Below, piece after piece: positions 1 to 8,326 of a stretch of DNA of 64,000 nt (the stretch's first letter is position 1; every line of letters begins with the position of its first letter). The DNA is from JAPOVO01 sp026708165 (GTDB lineage Bacteria; Chloroflexota; UBA11872; VXNJ01): assembly GCA_965208775.1 (NCBI GenBank), contig OZ242360.1:3038001-3102000 (forward strand), written 5' to 3'. Below the pieces are notes generated by a model, which was not told the origin of the DNA, did no database searches, and saw only the letters and a program-made list of their open reading frames with translations. Made by a program: the position numbers and the translations under genes.

Positions 1-1047
1 GATACTGCCCTCGGGCGTGTCGTCGAGTGCGACCATGCCCGCGATGACGCTGAGGGCGAAGTCGGCGAAATCGACATTCGCGACCCCCGCGTCGCTGGAC
101 GAAGTGACCGATACGCCGCGGCTTTCGGCGTCTCGATAGAACGCGTACTCATCGCGAAGCCCTTCGATCAATTCTGAAGGTACGGCGTCGAGCGAATCGG
201 GTCCGTCGAACCTGCCGCGGTCGAATCCGGTGTACGTGGCGTTGATTGACTGCGTTTCCGGGTCCATCCGGTCGATCGCGTCGGGGCGGTAGTCCATCCC
301 ATTGTCGCCGGTCCACCTGAAATGCTCGAAAGTGTGGACGCCGGCGTCGATCGCGTACTCGCAGCCGTCGGCCCCAAGCGTGTGCGCGGCGACGCGCTTG
401 TTGAGCCGGTTTGCGTCTTCAACCAGCGCCGCGAGGGTTTTGAGGGTGTACTGGGGCCTTTTCAGGTTGGAGATCGGAGTCATGCCGCCGCCGGTGGCCA
501 TGACCTTTATGAAGTCCGCGCCCGCCACGACCATACGCCGGACGGCCACACGGACCTCATCCTCGGTGTCGGCGGTAAGTCCGCACCAGTGCAGGTGCCC
601 GGAAGTGGTAGTAATCGGCGCACCGCTCACGAGCAGCCGCGGTCCCGGCGCCCGCCCGGAATCGATGGCCTCGCGGACCGGCACATTGAGGGCCATGCGC
701 CCGCCGCAGTCGCGCAGCGTAGTTACGCCGGCGGCCAGCGCGCTTTGGGCATGGCTGAGAGCGCGCATAGCAAGCTGTGCATCGGTAGCCGCGACTTGCC
801 GACGGATTATGCCATCGGTGGTCTTGCCGGCGTCGAATTGGAGATGGACGTGGGTATCAATTAGGCCGGGAAGTATGGTGGAGTGACCGAAATCGACGAT
901 CTTGCCGTCGGTGGCGGGATGTTCGCCTGATTGCCCCACCCCTCGAATGAAGCCGTCTTCGACGAGGACCTCGGCATTCTTGACGGCTAGCGCACCGGTG
1001 CCATCTATCAAAACTGCCGAGCGGAGAATCAACTTTTTCGGAGTCAT
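1..1047 (-). CDS. Amidohydrolase, imidazolonepropionase-like family (C-terminus cut by window edge)
   Basis: Reading the minus strand from ATG 1047 gives an open frame to the window edge, about 349 residues with no stop, so the C-terminus is missing. The N-terminal strand begins MTPKKLILRSAVLIDGTG, followed near residue 60 by the metal-binding HxH in DTHVHLQ and near residue 170 by DFIKVMATGGG, whose Lys is the usual carboxylated bridging lysine. Downstream are AAHTLG and a VHTFEH-like segment carrying further metal-ligand histidines. This is the layout of cytoplasmic metal-dependent amidohydrolases of the imidazolonepropionase/Xaa-Pro dipeptidase group. The substrate cannot be told. It lies 112 nt downstream of the cupin and may be the last gene of a three-gene minus-strand operon. 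Confidence 0.85.
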   Translation of the reverse strand, partial: MTPKKLILRSAVLIDGTGALAVKNAEVLVEDGFIRGVGQSGEHPATDGKIVDFGHSTILPGLIDTHVHLQFDAGKTTDGIIRRQVAATDAQLAMRALSHAQSALAAGVTTLRDCGGRMALNVPVREAIDSGRAPGPRLLVSGAPITTTSGHLHWCGLTADTEDEVRVAVRRMVVAGADFIKVMATGGGMTPISNLKRPQYTLKTLAALVEDANRLNKRVAAHTLGADGCEYAIDAGVHTFEHFRWTGDNGMDYRPDAIDRMDPETQSINATYTGFDRGRFDGPDSLDAVPSELIEGLRDEYAFYRDAESRGVSVTSSSDAGVANVDFADFALSVIAGMVALDDTPEGSI

Positions 1048-1159
1048 GTCTAATCCGTCGGTATGGGTGTTGTCATTGCGCGTCCGACGTACGCCGAGCA
1101 AGCTGGCGAAGCCGCAAGCTGCGGTGGATTGTACTCATGCAAGATGTTGGAAACTGACC

Positions 1160-1483
1160 TTAGAAGTTTGGAGACGGGGCCATCACGACGAGACACCGCA
1201 GGCGCTCGCCGGAGTCGTTGATGACTCCGTGGACAGATCTTGCCGGCGCAAGCACGAGATCACCTTTGCCAAGCTCCCGACGGTCGTCGTCCACGATAAA
1301 CGTGCCGCTGCCTTCGAGAACATAGTAGAACTTATCGGCTCCGCCGTGATCGTGGACCCGCTGCTCCTGCCCCGGCTCGAAGCAGTAAACGTCACAAAAC
1401 ATGCGATCCCGGTCGAACAGATTGTTCTTCTTCAGCTTTTGGTCGGAGTAAGCTGAGTTTTCGTCGATGCTCTTCACCAGCAT
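1160..1483 (-). CDS. Small single-domain cupin protein
   Basis: The 107-residue product is one cupin barrel. Motif 1 is seen as VHDHGGADKFYYVLEGSG, with two His and the Glu that normally bind the metal. Motif 2 follows as LAPARSVHGVIN with the third His. Such small stand-alone cupins act as isomerases, dioxygenases or ligand sensors, and nothing here picks one. The ATG at 1483 follows a G-rich stretch. It sits 40 nt behind the TIM-barrel gene, so co-transcription with that gene and the amidohydrolase is likely. The stretch between 1048 and 1159 shows no recognisable element. Confidence 0.8.
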   Translation of the reverse strand: MLVKSIDENSAYSDQKLKKNNLFDRDRMFCDVYCFEPGQEQRVHDHGGADKFYYVLEGSGTFIVDDDRRELGKGDLVLAPARSVHGVINDSGERLRCLVVMAPSPNF

Positions 1484-1523
1484 TGTCGCAATCCCCCCTG
1501 TCGATTACGGGCCTGCTACAGCG

Positions 1524-2462
1524 TTATAACGTTGCCCAGGCTTCCTGGAATACGCGCTTGGATCCTGCCAGGACCATGTCCGCGTCTTCGCCTTCGAACG
1601 GTTTGATTTCAAAGCTCACGATGGGACGCGGCGTGGGCGACTGGCGGTCGAAGAAGCCGGTGTTCGCCATGGCGCGCAGAAACTCGCGAGTCTCGGCGAC
1701 GCCATTGACGCCGCCGGGGAAGTCCCATCGGGGGTGGGTATCGCCGAAGTTGGCCCGGCCAGGTCTGCGCACGCAGTTTCCGACGTCCACATGGAAGGTC
1801 ATGTCGCCCAGAGCCCGGAAGACCTCGTCGGGCTGGACGTAGAGAAGCGGCAGATGTCCCTGATCGACCAGGAGGCCGAACGACGGGTAATCGTCGCGGA
1901 TGCGCGCGGTCAGTGCGACGGCGTCGTCGGTTTTCCCGATCACCGATTTCTTGTCGACCACCTGGTCGAACTGCTCGAGCGAAATGGGGATCGGCTCGCC
2001 GCCGTTGGCGCTGGCGCGGGCGTGCGCGCAGATTTCGTGCAGGGACTGTTCCAGCGCGTCGATAGCCTCGTATTTCTTGTCTTCGCCCGGATAGGAGTCC
2101 CGTCCATCCATCAGAGAAAAGGCGACGCATCCCAGCTCCAGGGCCTCGTCCAGCGACTCCTTGACGTTCTCGACGCCCGCTTTGCGCTTGTCTTCGTCAA
2201 GGGCCGCAAGGTTTTGTCCGGTATTGAGGATGGGCACCTGGGCGCGGAATCCGAGCTTGGTGTCCGACACTTCGGCCATAGCGCGCAACTCTTGCCGGAC
2301 CTTCGGGTCCTTGATGTGGGTAACTTCGAGGATGGTGAAGAACTCGTCCTCAAATATCTGCTTGGCGCGTTCGAGAACGGGACCATCGCCATCGCCTGTC
2401 TCCGGGAACATCATTCCCAAGATGACGCCGAGATCGAAGTGGGAATGCCAAGGGCGATCCAT
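1524..2462 (-). CDS. Sugar phosphate isomerase/epimerase-like TIM-barrel protein
   Basis: The 312-residue protein has the pattern of the xylose-isomerase-like TIM barrel (AP endonuclease 2 family). Acidic and His positions fall at strand ends: ILEVTH near residue 46, ISLEQFDQ near 175, LLVDQGHLPLL near 212, FHVDVGNCV near 238 and VSFEIKPFEGED near 290. These are the usual Glu-Asp-His-Glu metal-site positions. It probably isomerises or epimerises a sugar or polyol, but the substrate is unknown. The start is supported by AGGAG six bases upstream of the ATG. It is first in a likely operon with the cupin and amidohydrolase. Confidence 0.75.
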   Translation of the reverse strand: MDRPWHSHFDLGVILGMMFPETGDGDGPVLERAKQIFEDEFFTILEVTHIKDPKVRQELRAMAEVSDTKLGFRAQVPILNTGQNLAALDEDKRKAGVENVKESLDEALELGCVAFSLMDGRDSYPGEDKKYEAIDALEQSLHEICAHARASANGGEPIPISLEQFDQVVDKKSVIGKTDDAVALTARIRDDYPSFGLLVDQGHLPLLYVQPDEVFRALGDMTFHVDVGNCVRRPGRANFGDTHPRWDFPGGVNGVAETREFLRAMANTGFFDRQSPTPRPIVSFEIKPFEGEDADMVLAGSKRVFQEAWATL

Positions 2463-2784
2463 CCGTTGCTCCTTTTTACGAATAAGGCGTATTTGGCTGA
2501 ACGAGCGAACGGGAAATCAGAACCGCCAGTCCGGAAATTGGTTCCACGTCGGTGGGTCGACATCTCCGTTCGACGAATCCTAGTTGAATTCGGCTTGCTT
2601 CGCTTGTCAAGCTGGAGCGACACGTCTGGCTTGGCGTGGCCGGTCGGCGCGATAGGGCGGCGATGCTAGTAGCCGCTCCACGGCTTTGGACGTGACCGGC
2701 GTGCGCGTAGATCGTTAGACTCGTTGGAGCCGTCGGACCGTAAGCCCCACATGGGCTGGAACCGGTCGATTGGAGTAGTCGCCT
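2463..2784. other. Intergenic region with no recognised gene
   Basis: This 322-base gap separates the divergent TIM-barrel gene and the unknown gene at 2785. Short open frames on both strands have no recognisable domain and look like chance. It must hold the promoters of both flanking transcripts, but no convincing paired -35/-10 boxes are seen. Confidence 0.5.
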
Positions 2785-3201
2785 TTGGCCGATCAAAGCG
2801 GCGAGTGGATCGAGTCAGGCCCCGACTGGAATCCCGATATACCGCCTATCAAGTACGCCGGGGCGTCCATCCGCTGGAGCACGACGCACTTCGATTCGGT
2901 GGTCATCCCGCTGATCGTGACGACCAAGCAGGTGTTTTGGGACATCCGGCTGAGCGCGTTCGAGATTACGGACCATCTCCTGAAATTAGTTGTCGATCTG
3001 CCCAGCATCCACGGCATGGCGATGGAGGTGGTGTCTTTCAGCGAGATGGATAGCGCTCCGGCAGGACTGGCTGACGAGATTGCCGAGGTGCTGAACGCGG
3101 TCGGCGCGCAAGTGCTTTCCGAGGCATGGAGCTACGAAATCGAATTTCGAGAAGGCGACAAGTCTGAGACTTTTCGGGGCGAGATAGCAAGCGGTGACTG
3201 A
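2785..3201 (+). CDS. Uncharacterised 138-aa protein, first of an overlapping pair
   Basis: I do not recognise this family. The product is acidic, has no signal peptide and no membrane segment, and looks like a small alpha/beta domain with alternating hydrophobic strands (VVIPLIVTTKQVFWDIRLSAF) followed by a helix around residues 90-105. The start is a TTG with GGAG about nine bases upstream. Its 3' end overlaps the next gene by 8 nt, which implies translational coupling and makes a functional pair likely. A protein of this size beside a longer partner could be a binding or adaptor subunit, but that is a guess from context only. Confidence 0.55.
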   Translation: MADQSGEWIESGPDWNPDIPPIKYAGASIRWSTTHFDSVVIPLIVTTKQVFWDIRLSAFEITDHLLKLVVDLPSIHGMAMEVVSFSEMDSAPAGLADEIAEVLNAVGAQVLSEAWSYEIEFREGDKSETFRGEIASGD

Positions 3202-3991
3202 GTCGGACCAGAGCGCCGTCTGGTGGACGCTGGAACACCGGCTGCAAGCCGATCTGGCTTTCTTCGAGGACTACTCCAAATGGAGCGCGTTCAGGCTGAT
3301 TCGTTCAAGCCGTGAACTGCTGGAGGCCTTCGAAGCTTCCAGTTCTCGCGACGAGCGCAAGGACTTCGCGGCGCGCATCGCGCTTAATCATCGCGAAGCC
3401 CTGGAGACGTTCGGAGCGCTTTGCCATGGTCTGCAAACCAGAGGCCAGGGTCCCGCGATTCGCGGGATATTGCACTGCACAGTGTCGCAAGCCCGCGACG
3501 TGCTGCGAAGCATACGAACCCGGTCCCAGGTGGGGTTCGCGGAATTCCTGAATCTGGAGAGGGCGCTGGCGGTTGAAGGCGCCGCGCCGGCGGACTACGA
3601 CGGCGATCTGGAGTCGTTTTGCGAGGAGCGGCGGGAAGGTCTCGCGACCATTGCGGCAATCGCCGCGCAAAGCACGCTGTTCCAGTTCTTTTCACCGGGT
3701 GCAGGGCGATATCTACTGATCGGGGCGGGAAAGACTGTTTCGGAAATCAAGACCGGGACCGCGTCCGAGATGCGCAGCGAGAGCAATTCCGGTTTCTTTA
3801 TGGTCGACATTTCTCCGCCGGGTTCCACCGACAATCCCGATCTCCTGGGAATCGGCGCGCCCGCGGTTCCGGCGATACTCCGCTCGTCGGTCAAGGAAAT
3901 CGATTTCATGGCGAGCGAGGGGGCGGCGATAGCTTCGCTGGCCGCAGGACTGGCTCGTTCCGGCCATCTCTACGCCGATACGTCGGACTAG
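3194..3991 (+). CDS. Uncharacterised 265-aa protein, second of an overlapping pair
   Basis: The GTG start lies inside the last codons of the preceding gene (8-nt overlap). The N-terminal half, residues about 1-150, is predicted helical and charged (SKWSAFRLIRSSRELLEAFE, FLNLERALAVEG). The C-terminal part holds a glycine-rich piece (SPGAGRYLLIGAGKTVSEIK) and ends in an Ala/Ser-rich helix. No catalytic motif, signal peptide or transmembrane segment stands out and I cannot name the family. Codon use resembles the neighbours, so it is probably a genuine chromosomal gene. It ends 30 nt before the convergent CobW gene. Confidence 0.55.
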   Translation: MTESDQSAVWWTLEHRLQADLAFFEDYSKWSAFRLIRSSRELLEAFEASSSRDERKDFAARIALNHREALETFGALCHGLQTRGQGPAIRGILHCTVSQARDVLRSIRTRSQVGFAEFLNLERALAVEGAAPADYDGDLESFCEERREGLATIAAIAAQSTLFQFFSPGAGRYLLIGAGKTVSEIKTGTASEMRSESNSGFFMVDISPPGSTDNPDLLGIGAPAVPAILRSSVKEIDFMASEGAAIASLAAGLARSGHLYADTSD

Positions 3992-4021
3992 CTAACAGGC
4001 GTCAGGTTCTCGCGGGCGCGG

Positions 4022-4930
4022 TCAACCCGCGTGAAGGGCCTCCTCGATTTCGCTCCGCCGCAGTCCCGTTCCTATGAACTCGACACGGGGATCGGCGGGG
4101 CCGAACTCGTGAATATCCCAGCTGCCCATGACGTACTCGATTCGGACCATGCCATCGCCGGTCTCGATGAACCCTTTGGCCCGCACCACTTCTCCGAATT
4201 TGCCCTGCTCCACGGATTTGAGGAATCCTTCGACTTGTGAGCGCGCGATTTTGGGAGGTTGGATCGAGAGCGTTTCCATGCCCTGGGTGGAGTCGGCGAC
4301 CTCATGGTGGTGGTCGTGCTCGTCGTCATGGCTCGAATCGTCCGCGCCGTTTGCGCCGAATACGAGCATGGGGTCCACGTCGCAGTAGGTGGTCACGTAC
4401 ATCTGACCGGCGGGATTCAAGTCCCTGACGAATTTGCGGGCGCGATCGAGGTCTTCCTCATTCACGAGGTCGGCCTTGTTTATGAGCACCAGGGACGCTT
4501 GAGATATCTGGTCTTCGAAGAACTTGCCGAATGCGCGGCTGGCGAGCTCGTATTTGTTGGCGTCGAGGATCGTTGCTCGGGAGTCGACCGAGGCGAACTC
4601 GGCTATTTCGCGAAAGTCGAAGACCTCGTCGATCTGGTTAGGGGCCGCCAGCCCGGTAGGCTCGATGACGAGGCGCTCCGGATGGAATCGCTTTTCAAGC
4701 TCCTTGAGGGCGAGGAATAGGTCGCCGCGCAGCTCGCAGCAGATGCAGCCGTTGGGCAGCATCTGCACGTTCATTTCGTCGGATTCGAGAACGGTGCCGT
4801 CGATACCGACTTCGCCCATTTCGTTGACAAGCACGGCCACGCGCTCGCGCACGGCAAGCTTGGGGATGAGGCTTCTGAGGAACGTGGTTTTCCCGGAGCC
4901 GAGGAATCCGTAAACGATCGTTACGTTCAT
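4022..4930 (-). CDS. CobW/G3E-family P-loop GTPase, likely metallochaperone of the corrinoid module
   Basis: The 302-residue protein starts with a Walker A loop (GFLGSGKTT, residues 9-17). It carries the family-defining CxCC metal motif in NGCICCELRGDL near residue 60, a hxxExxG-type segment (VIEPTGLAAP) and the guanine-specificity NKADL near residue 153. A His/Asp-rich linker with HDHHHE near 215-222 precedes a CobW_C-like domain. G3E GTPases deliver metals (Zn, Co, Ni, Fe) to enzymes. It lies 59 nt downstream of the UroD-type methyltransferase on the same strand. It may therefore load Zn into that enzyme or serve cobalamin maturation; this is inferred from context. Confidence 0.85.
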   Translation of the reverse strand: MNVTIVYGFLGSGKTTFLRSLIPKLAVRERVAVLVNEMGEVGIDGTVLESDEMNVQMLPNGCICCELRGDLFLALKELEKRFHPERLVIEPTGLAAPNQIDEVFDFREIAEFASVDSRATILDANKYELASRAFGKFFEDQISQASLVLINKADLVNEEDLDRARKFVRDLNPAGQMYVTTYCDVDPMLVFGANGADDSSHDDEHDHHHEVADSTQGMETLSIQPPKIARSQVEGFLKSVEQGKFGEVVRAKGFIETGDGMVRIEYVMGSWDIHEFGPADPRVEFIGTGLRRSEIEEALHAG

Positions 4931-4989
4931 CTGAGGCGATTGGAGCGGCGGTCAGGACCTGGACTCGTGTGCGCAGCGGACGTCACGGC

Positions 4990-6087
4990 CTAGATCTCGA
5001 TGCCCGCCTTCTCCTGCGCATCAATCTCCAAAACCGTGTCAGCGATCATCTTCAGGCTTGCGTCGCTGACTTGTGGCGGCACGGCGCACTCGGGGGAGAT
5101 TACGTCGATACCGGCGCTGTATACGTTCTTGACCTCTTCCTTGATGGCTTCGGGGTCGCCGTTCATCAGCGTGATGATGTTGCTGACGTTACCGACCAGC
5201 GGGAAGTCTCCCACTTCCTTTTTGGACTCGTGGGGGTCGTTCTCGTATGCGAAGTGGAAGGCGTCAAAGCCCGCTTCCTTGATGTACTTCATCCGGTCGA
5301 GCGTGTTGCCGCAGCAGTGGAGCATAACGGGGCCGTCGATACGGGGAGCGATTTCACTGTGGACCGGCATCAGGAAATCGCGATAGGTATCCGCACGAAC
5401 GAGGTCGCCGGTGGAGTGGTCGGCGAGAGTCAAGACGTCGGCGCCGGCCTCGAATTGCGCGTTAGCGAACATCACGGAGACGTCCTTGAGAACGTCGAGG
5501 CAACCGCGGACCCAGTCGGGGTCGAGGATGATGTTCAGCAGGAAGTCCTGCACACCGAACATGTGATAGGAGAGCGTCCACGGCCCCATCACCTTCCCGA
5601 CGACGCAGGCGTCCGGGTGGCGCTTTCGAAGGATCCTGATCGCATCGATTATTGATTTGGCTTCCGGGCGGTCCAGGAAGTCGTCGGGGATATTGGCTTC
5701 GTCGGGACCGCTCCAGAGCGGGGGCTGCTTGCATGCGGGCATCCTCGGGCCGGAAGTGATCTTGCCGTCCTGTTCGACGAAGGGATCTTCGCCCCACTCG
5801 ACCGGCGCGCCCAGAGCCGCCGCTCCGTGAATGAGACCGAAGTACGGCATTACCGTGTCGTAGCCCAAGTCGGTGTAGCTCAACTCGGCCAAGCCGGCGA
5901 TCTCCTCCGAGTCCGTGTGGGCCACCGGCCATTCGTGTCCGGTGCGGCGCATCTGCTCGTAGGTGGCGGACGAGGTGATGTTTCCGACCGGGCGGCGGTC
6001 GACAGGTTCACGCTTGATCGCGGCGACGAAGCGTTCCCGAGGCGTCATTTCGTCGCTACTGCTCTTCGAGCTAATTACGTTGGCCAT
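4990..6087 (-). CDS. UroD-type (MtaA/CmuA-like) corrinoid methyltransferase
   Basis: The 365-residue product matches the uroporphyrinogen decarboxylase-like methyltransferase fold. It starts with TPRERFVAAIKREPVDRRPV and shows the zinc signature of MtaA/CmuA-type enzymes: HxC in MLHCCGNT near residue 260 and a distal Cys in SPECAVPP near residue 335. True UroD lacks these thiols. The family activates methyl groups or moves them between a corrinoid protein and a thiol or small substrate. The ATG at 6087 with GGAGG five bases upstream is preferred to an in-frame GTG two codons earlier. Upstream is the corrinoid protein, downstream the CobW GTPase. The methyl donor is unknown (halomethane, methoxy compound or methylamine are options). 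Confidence 0.85.
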   Translation of the reverse strand: MANVISSKSSSDEMTPRERFVAAIKREPVDRRPVGNITSSATYEQMRRTGHEWPVAHTDSEEIAGLAELSYTDLGYDTVMPYFGLIHGAAALGAPVEWGEDPFVEQDGKITSGPRMPACKQPPLWSGPDEANIPDDFLDRPEAKSIIDAIRILRKRHPDACVVGKVMGPWTLSYHMFGVQDFLLNIILDPDWVRGCLDVLKDVSVMFANAQFEAGADVLTLADHSTGDLVRADTYRDFLMPVHSEIAPRIDGPVMLHCCGNTLDRMKYIKEAGFDAFHFAYENDPHESKKEVGDFPLVGNVSNIITLMNGDPEAIKEEVKNVYSAGIDVISPECAVPPQVSDASLKMIADTVLEIDAQEKAGIEI

Positions 6088-6203
6088 TGGCACCTCCGAT
6101 CGCCGTCGCCCCCAATCCCGCAGGATCTCACGCCATGCTGATTTGCGTTTTTCTCATCGTATTTTATTGTGGCGGACCAGCGAAGCGGCTTGCTCAGACG
6201 GGC

Positions 6204-7076
6204 CTATTGATACCGCGCTACTTCCCGGTCCATGGCTTCCAGCAGTCTCTGAATAGCCGCGTCGTCGGCGCCCATGTCGCGGGCTTCAAGCGCGACTCCC
6301 CTGGCCGCTTCGGTTTCCTCGGTAATTTGCTGGGGGCTTTCACGTCGAATTGCTACTTCGAAGAGGTCTCTGGCCTCGAGCAAGAGCCGCCTGGCGGCTT
6401 CTTCGGGCGTCTCCTGGACCTCAACTCCCATCAACCGCTTGGCCAGAGCCACGCCGGCGGCGGCGTCGGCGCCGTATCCATGCGCGCCGACCTCGTTGGC
6501 CCAGTCCTGCGTCACGGGCGCGCCTCCGACGATCACGCTCACCTTGTCCCCAAGCCCGGCATCCTTGACAGCCTGGACGACGGTTGGGAAGTAGATCATC
6601 GTGGTCGTCAAGAGTGCTGAGAGTCCGATAATGTTGGCGTCGGTCTCTATGGCCTTGTCTATGTAACTTTGGGCGTCGCAGTCGATTCCCAGGTCGTAGA
6701 CGACGAATCCAGCGCCTTCGAGCATCATTCCGAGCAGGTTCTTGCCGATGTCGTGAAGGTCGCCTCTAACAGTCCCGATAACGACCGTTCCGAGCGGCTC
6801 GGCTCCCGTCGCCGCAAGCAGCGGTTGTACGAGTGCCATGCCCATTTTCATGGCGCGGGCGGACATCAGCACTTCGGGTACGTAGTACTCGTTGCGCCGG
6901 AATCTCTCACCGACGACGTCCATTGCGGGCAGCATTCCGTCGTTGACGATCACCTTGGCGTCGATCTCGTTGTCGATGCAGTCTTGAACCGACGAAACGG
7001 CCGTGGGTGCGTCGCCGCCGATGATCGCTTCGTGGAGTATCTGGACCGTACTGGCAAAATCGAACTCTGCCGCCAC
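6204..7076 (-). CDS. Cobalamin-binding methyltransferase corrinoid protein (MtaC/MtbC-like) with C-terminal extension
   Basis: Residues about 1-85 form the helical B12-binding-2 cap. Residues about 90-215 are the Rossmann-like B12 domain with the base-off motif DLHDIGKN (Asp-x-His-x-x-Gly), SALLTTTM and VGGAPV. The His of DxHxxG should be the lower axial cobalt ligand. The protein shuttles a methyl group between the substrate-side methyltransferase and the folate-side enzyme. At 290 residues it is about 75 longer than typical stand-alone corrinoid proteins; the extra part is charged and helical. The GTG start has GGAGG seven bases upstream. It is first in the minus-strand operon, 116 nt before the UroD-type gene. 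Confidence 0.9.
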   Translation of the reverse strand: MAAEFDFASTVQILHEAIIGGDAPTAVSSVQDCIDNEIDAKVIVNDGMLPAMDVVGERFRRNEYYVPEVLMSARAMKMGMALVQPLLAATGAEPLGTVVIGTVRGDLHDIGKNLLGMMLEGAGFVVYDLGIDCDAQSYIDKAIETDANIIGLSALLTTTMIYFPTVVQAVKDAGLGDKVSVIVGGAPVTQDWANEVGAHGYGADAAAGVALAKRLMGVEVQETPEEAARRLLLEARDLFEVAIRRESPQQITEETEAARGVALEARDMGADDAAIQRLLEAMDREVARYQ

Positions 7077-7214
7077 CTAATGTCCTCCAATTCGCCCTAA
7101 ACGCCCGGCCTTATCGACTCTATTTGTAGAGCGCCGATGACCGCCCGAGCTTTGCAGTCGCCTAACTGTAGAGTCTGTAAGTCTAAGGTAGTTGTCGACT
7201 TCGCGCCGTTGCGT

Positions 7215-8084
7215 CTACCGCGCCCTCGCAGGCCGCGCCATCTGCTCCAACAGCGGATCGGCCCAGAGTCGGGCCTGCTCTACCTGATTGAAGGTGAATA
7301 CGTGGACGCCGGCGAATCCAAGATCGCGTCCGTTCCTGGGGCTGCTCAGTTTGGATAGCAGCTTGTCCGGGGTGTAGGAGGGCCTTAGAAACTGGCCCAC
7401 CATGCCGAGTTTGGACTTGAGGAACCGCCGGGCGTCCGACACGCCGCAGGTGCGAGCCAGCTCCAGGAGCCGCAGAGCGTTCATGGGCGAGGGGACTCCG
7501 ATGAAGATCGGGAGAGAGACTCCTTTGTCGCGGATTCGCGCGGCCCACTCCAGCGTGGCGCCGGCGTCGAAGCACATCTGGGTCACGACATGGGTGGCGT
7601 GGGGTTGTTTGTCGGTGAGTGCCTGCATAAGCGAATCGTCCGGGACTACCGGATGGGTTTGCGGATAGCCGGCGATTCCGACGAATTCGAACCGACGCCC
7701 CATATCGGCGATTTCCCGCAGAAGCGCGAATGACGAATCGTAAGGTCCCCAAGGCGGGTCCGGATCGCCGCCGAGCGCCATGATTCCCCTTGTGTCGGTA
7801 TCGGCCAGCGCGTCCATGACTTCGCGAAGATGCTCACGCGACTTGATGGTTCGGGCGGTGACGTGAGGGATGGGACGGTAGCCTTTGCCAGTCAGCCGTT
7901 TGTGAAGCCTCAACGTGGGAACGATGCCGTTGGTCGGCGAGCACGAGATGCTGATCCTCGATTCGGGCGAAAGGTTCCGTAACACCTTTCGAAGAACGCC
8001 TTTGGCTGGGACGACTTCGAACTGCACTTGCGAAAGCAGGCCGCTGGAAACCCCAGCGTCACGCAGTAGTGCCTTACTCGCCAT
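7215..8084 (-). CDS. metF: Methylenetetrahydrofolate reductase (MetF-like)
   Basis: The 289-residue protein has the MTHFR flavin TIM barrel. FEVVPAKG opens the barrel with the usual Glu position, LRLHKRLTGKGYRPIPHVTAR follows, then IMALGGDPDPPWG, VTQMCFDAG and LPIFIGVPSP. MTHFR interconverts 5,10-methylene- and 5-methyl-H4folate in the cytoplasm. In chloromethane- and methoxy-using organisms a dedicated copy runs in the oxidative direction, which fits its position beside the methyl-transfer genes. The start at 8084 is chosen because AGGAGA lies five bases upstream; the frame is open 29 codons further. It is divergent from the folate methyltransferase gene at 8327. Confidence 0.85.
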   Translation of the reverse strand: MASKALLRDAGVSSGLLSQVQFEVVPAKGVLRKVLRNLSPESRISISCSPTNGIVPTLRLHKRLTGKGYRPIPHVTARTIKSREHLREVMDALADTDTRGIMALGGDPDPPWGPYDSSFALLREIADMGRRFEFVGIAGYPQTHPVVPDDSLMQALTDKQPHATHVVTQMCFDAGATLEWAARIRDKGVSLPIFIGVPSPMNALRLLELARTCGVSDARRFLKSKLGMVGQFLRPSYTPDKLLSKLSSPRNGRDLGFAGVHVFTFNQVEQARLWADPLLEQMARPARAR

Positions 8085-8232
8085 GTCGTCTCCTATTTGA
8101 CCACCTTTGCGATCTTCGATCCTTGGAAGCACCGGTAGACGACTTGAGTCGATCCGGCCTTTGGCTCCCAAGCGGCGGCGCAGCGATGGTTGTTGAGCGT
8201 CGCCATGCTAGCATTACGCAATCTTACAGAGA

Positions 8233-8254
8233 TGGGACTGGGTATCCCATCCCA
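8233..8254. promoter_or_regulatory. Small hairpin in the divergent metF / methyltransferase intergenic region
   Basis: TGGGA pairs with TCCCA, and after a bulged C an inner TGGG pairs with CCCA around a three-base loop. It lies about 72 bases upstream of the gene at 8327 and about 150 bases upstream of metF. There is no U-run, so a simple terminator is unlikely. It could be an operator or leader structure. I searched the 242-base region by eye for a cobalamin box and found none. Confidence 0.3.
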
Positions 8255-8326
8255 GAGACCGGCCCCCTCGCGAGCGCTGGCTGCCGCTTCGACGAGTCCC
8301 CGCAAGTCTTACCGGTCTAACTGAAT

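Noticed and set aside
1734..2669. 311-codon plus-strand frame over the TIM-barrel gene
   Set aside because: It is an antisense shadow of the minus-strand epimerase-like gene, which has a ribosome site and recognisable barrel motifs.
8085..8171. Longer MetF start at 8171
   Set aside because: The extra 29 residues do not resemble MTHFR, and the ATG at 8084 is preceded by AGGAGA at ideal spacing.
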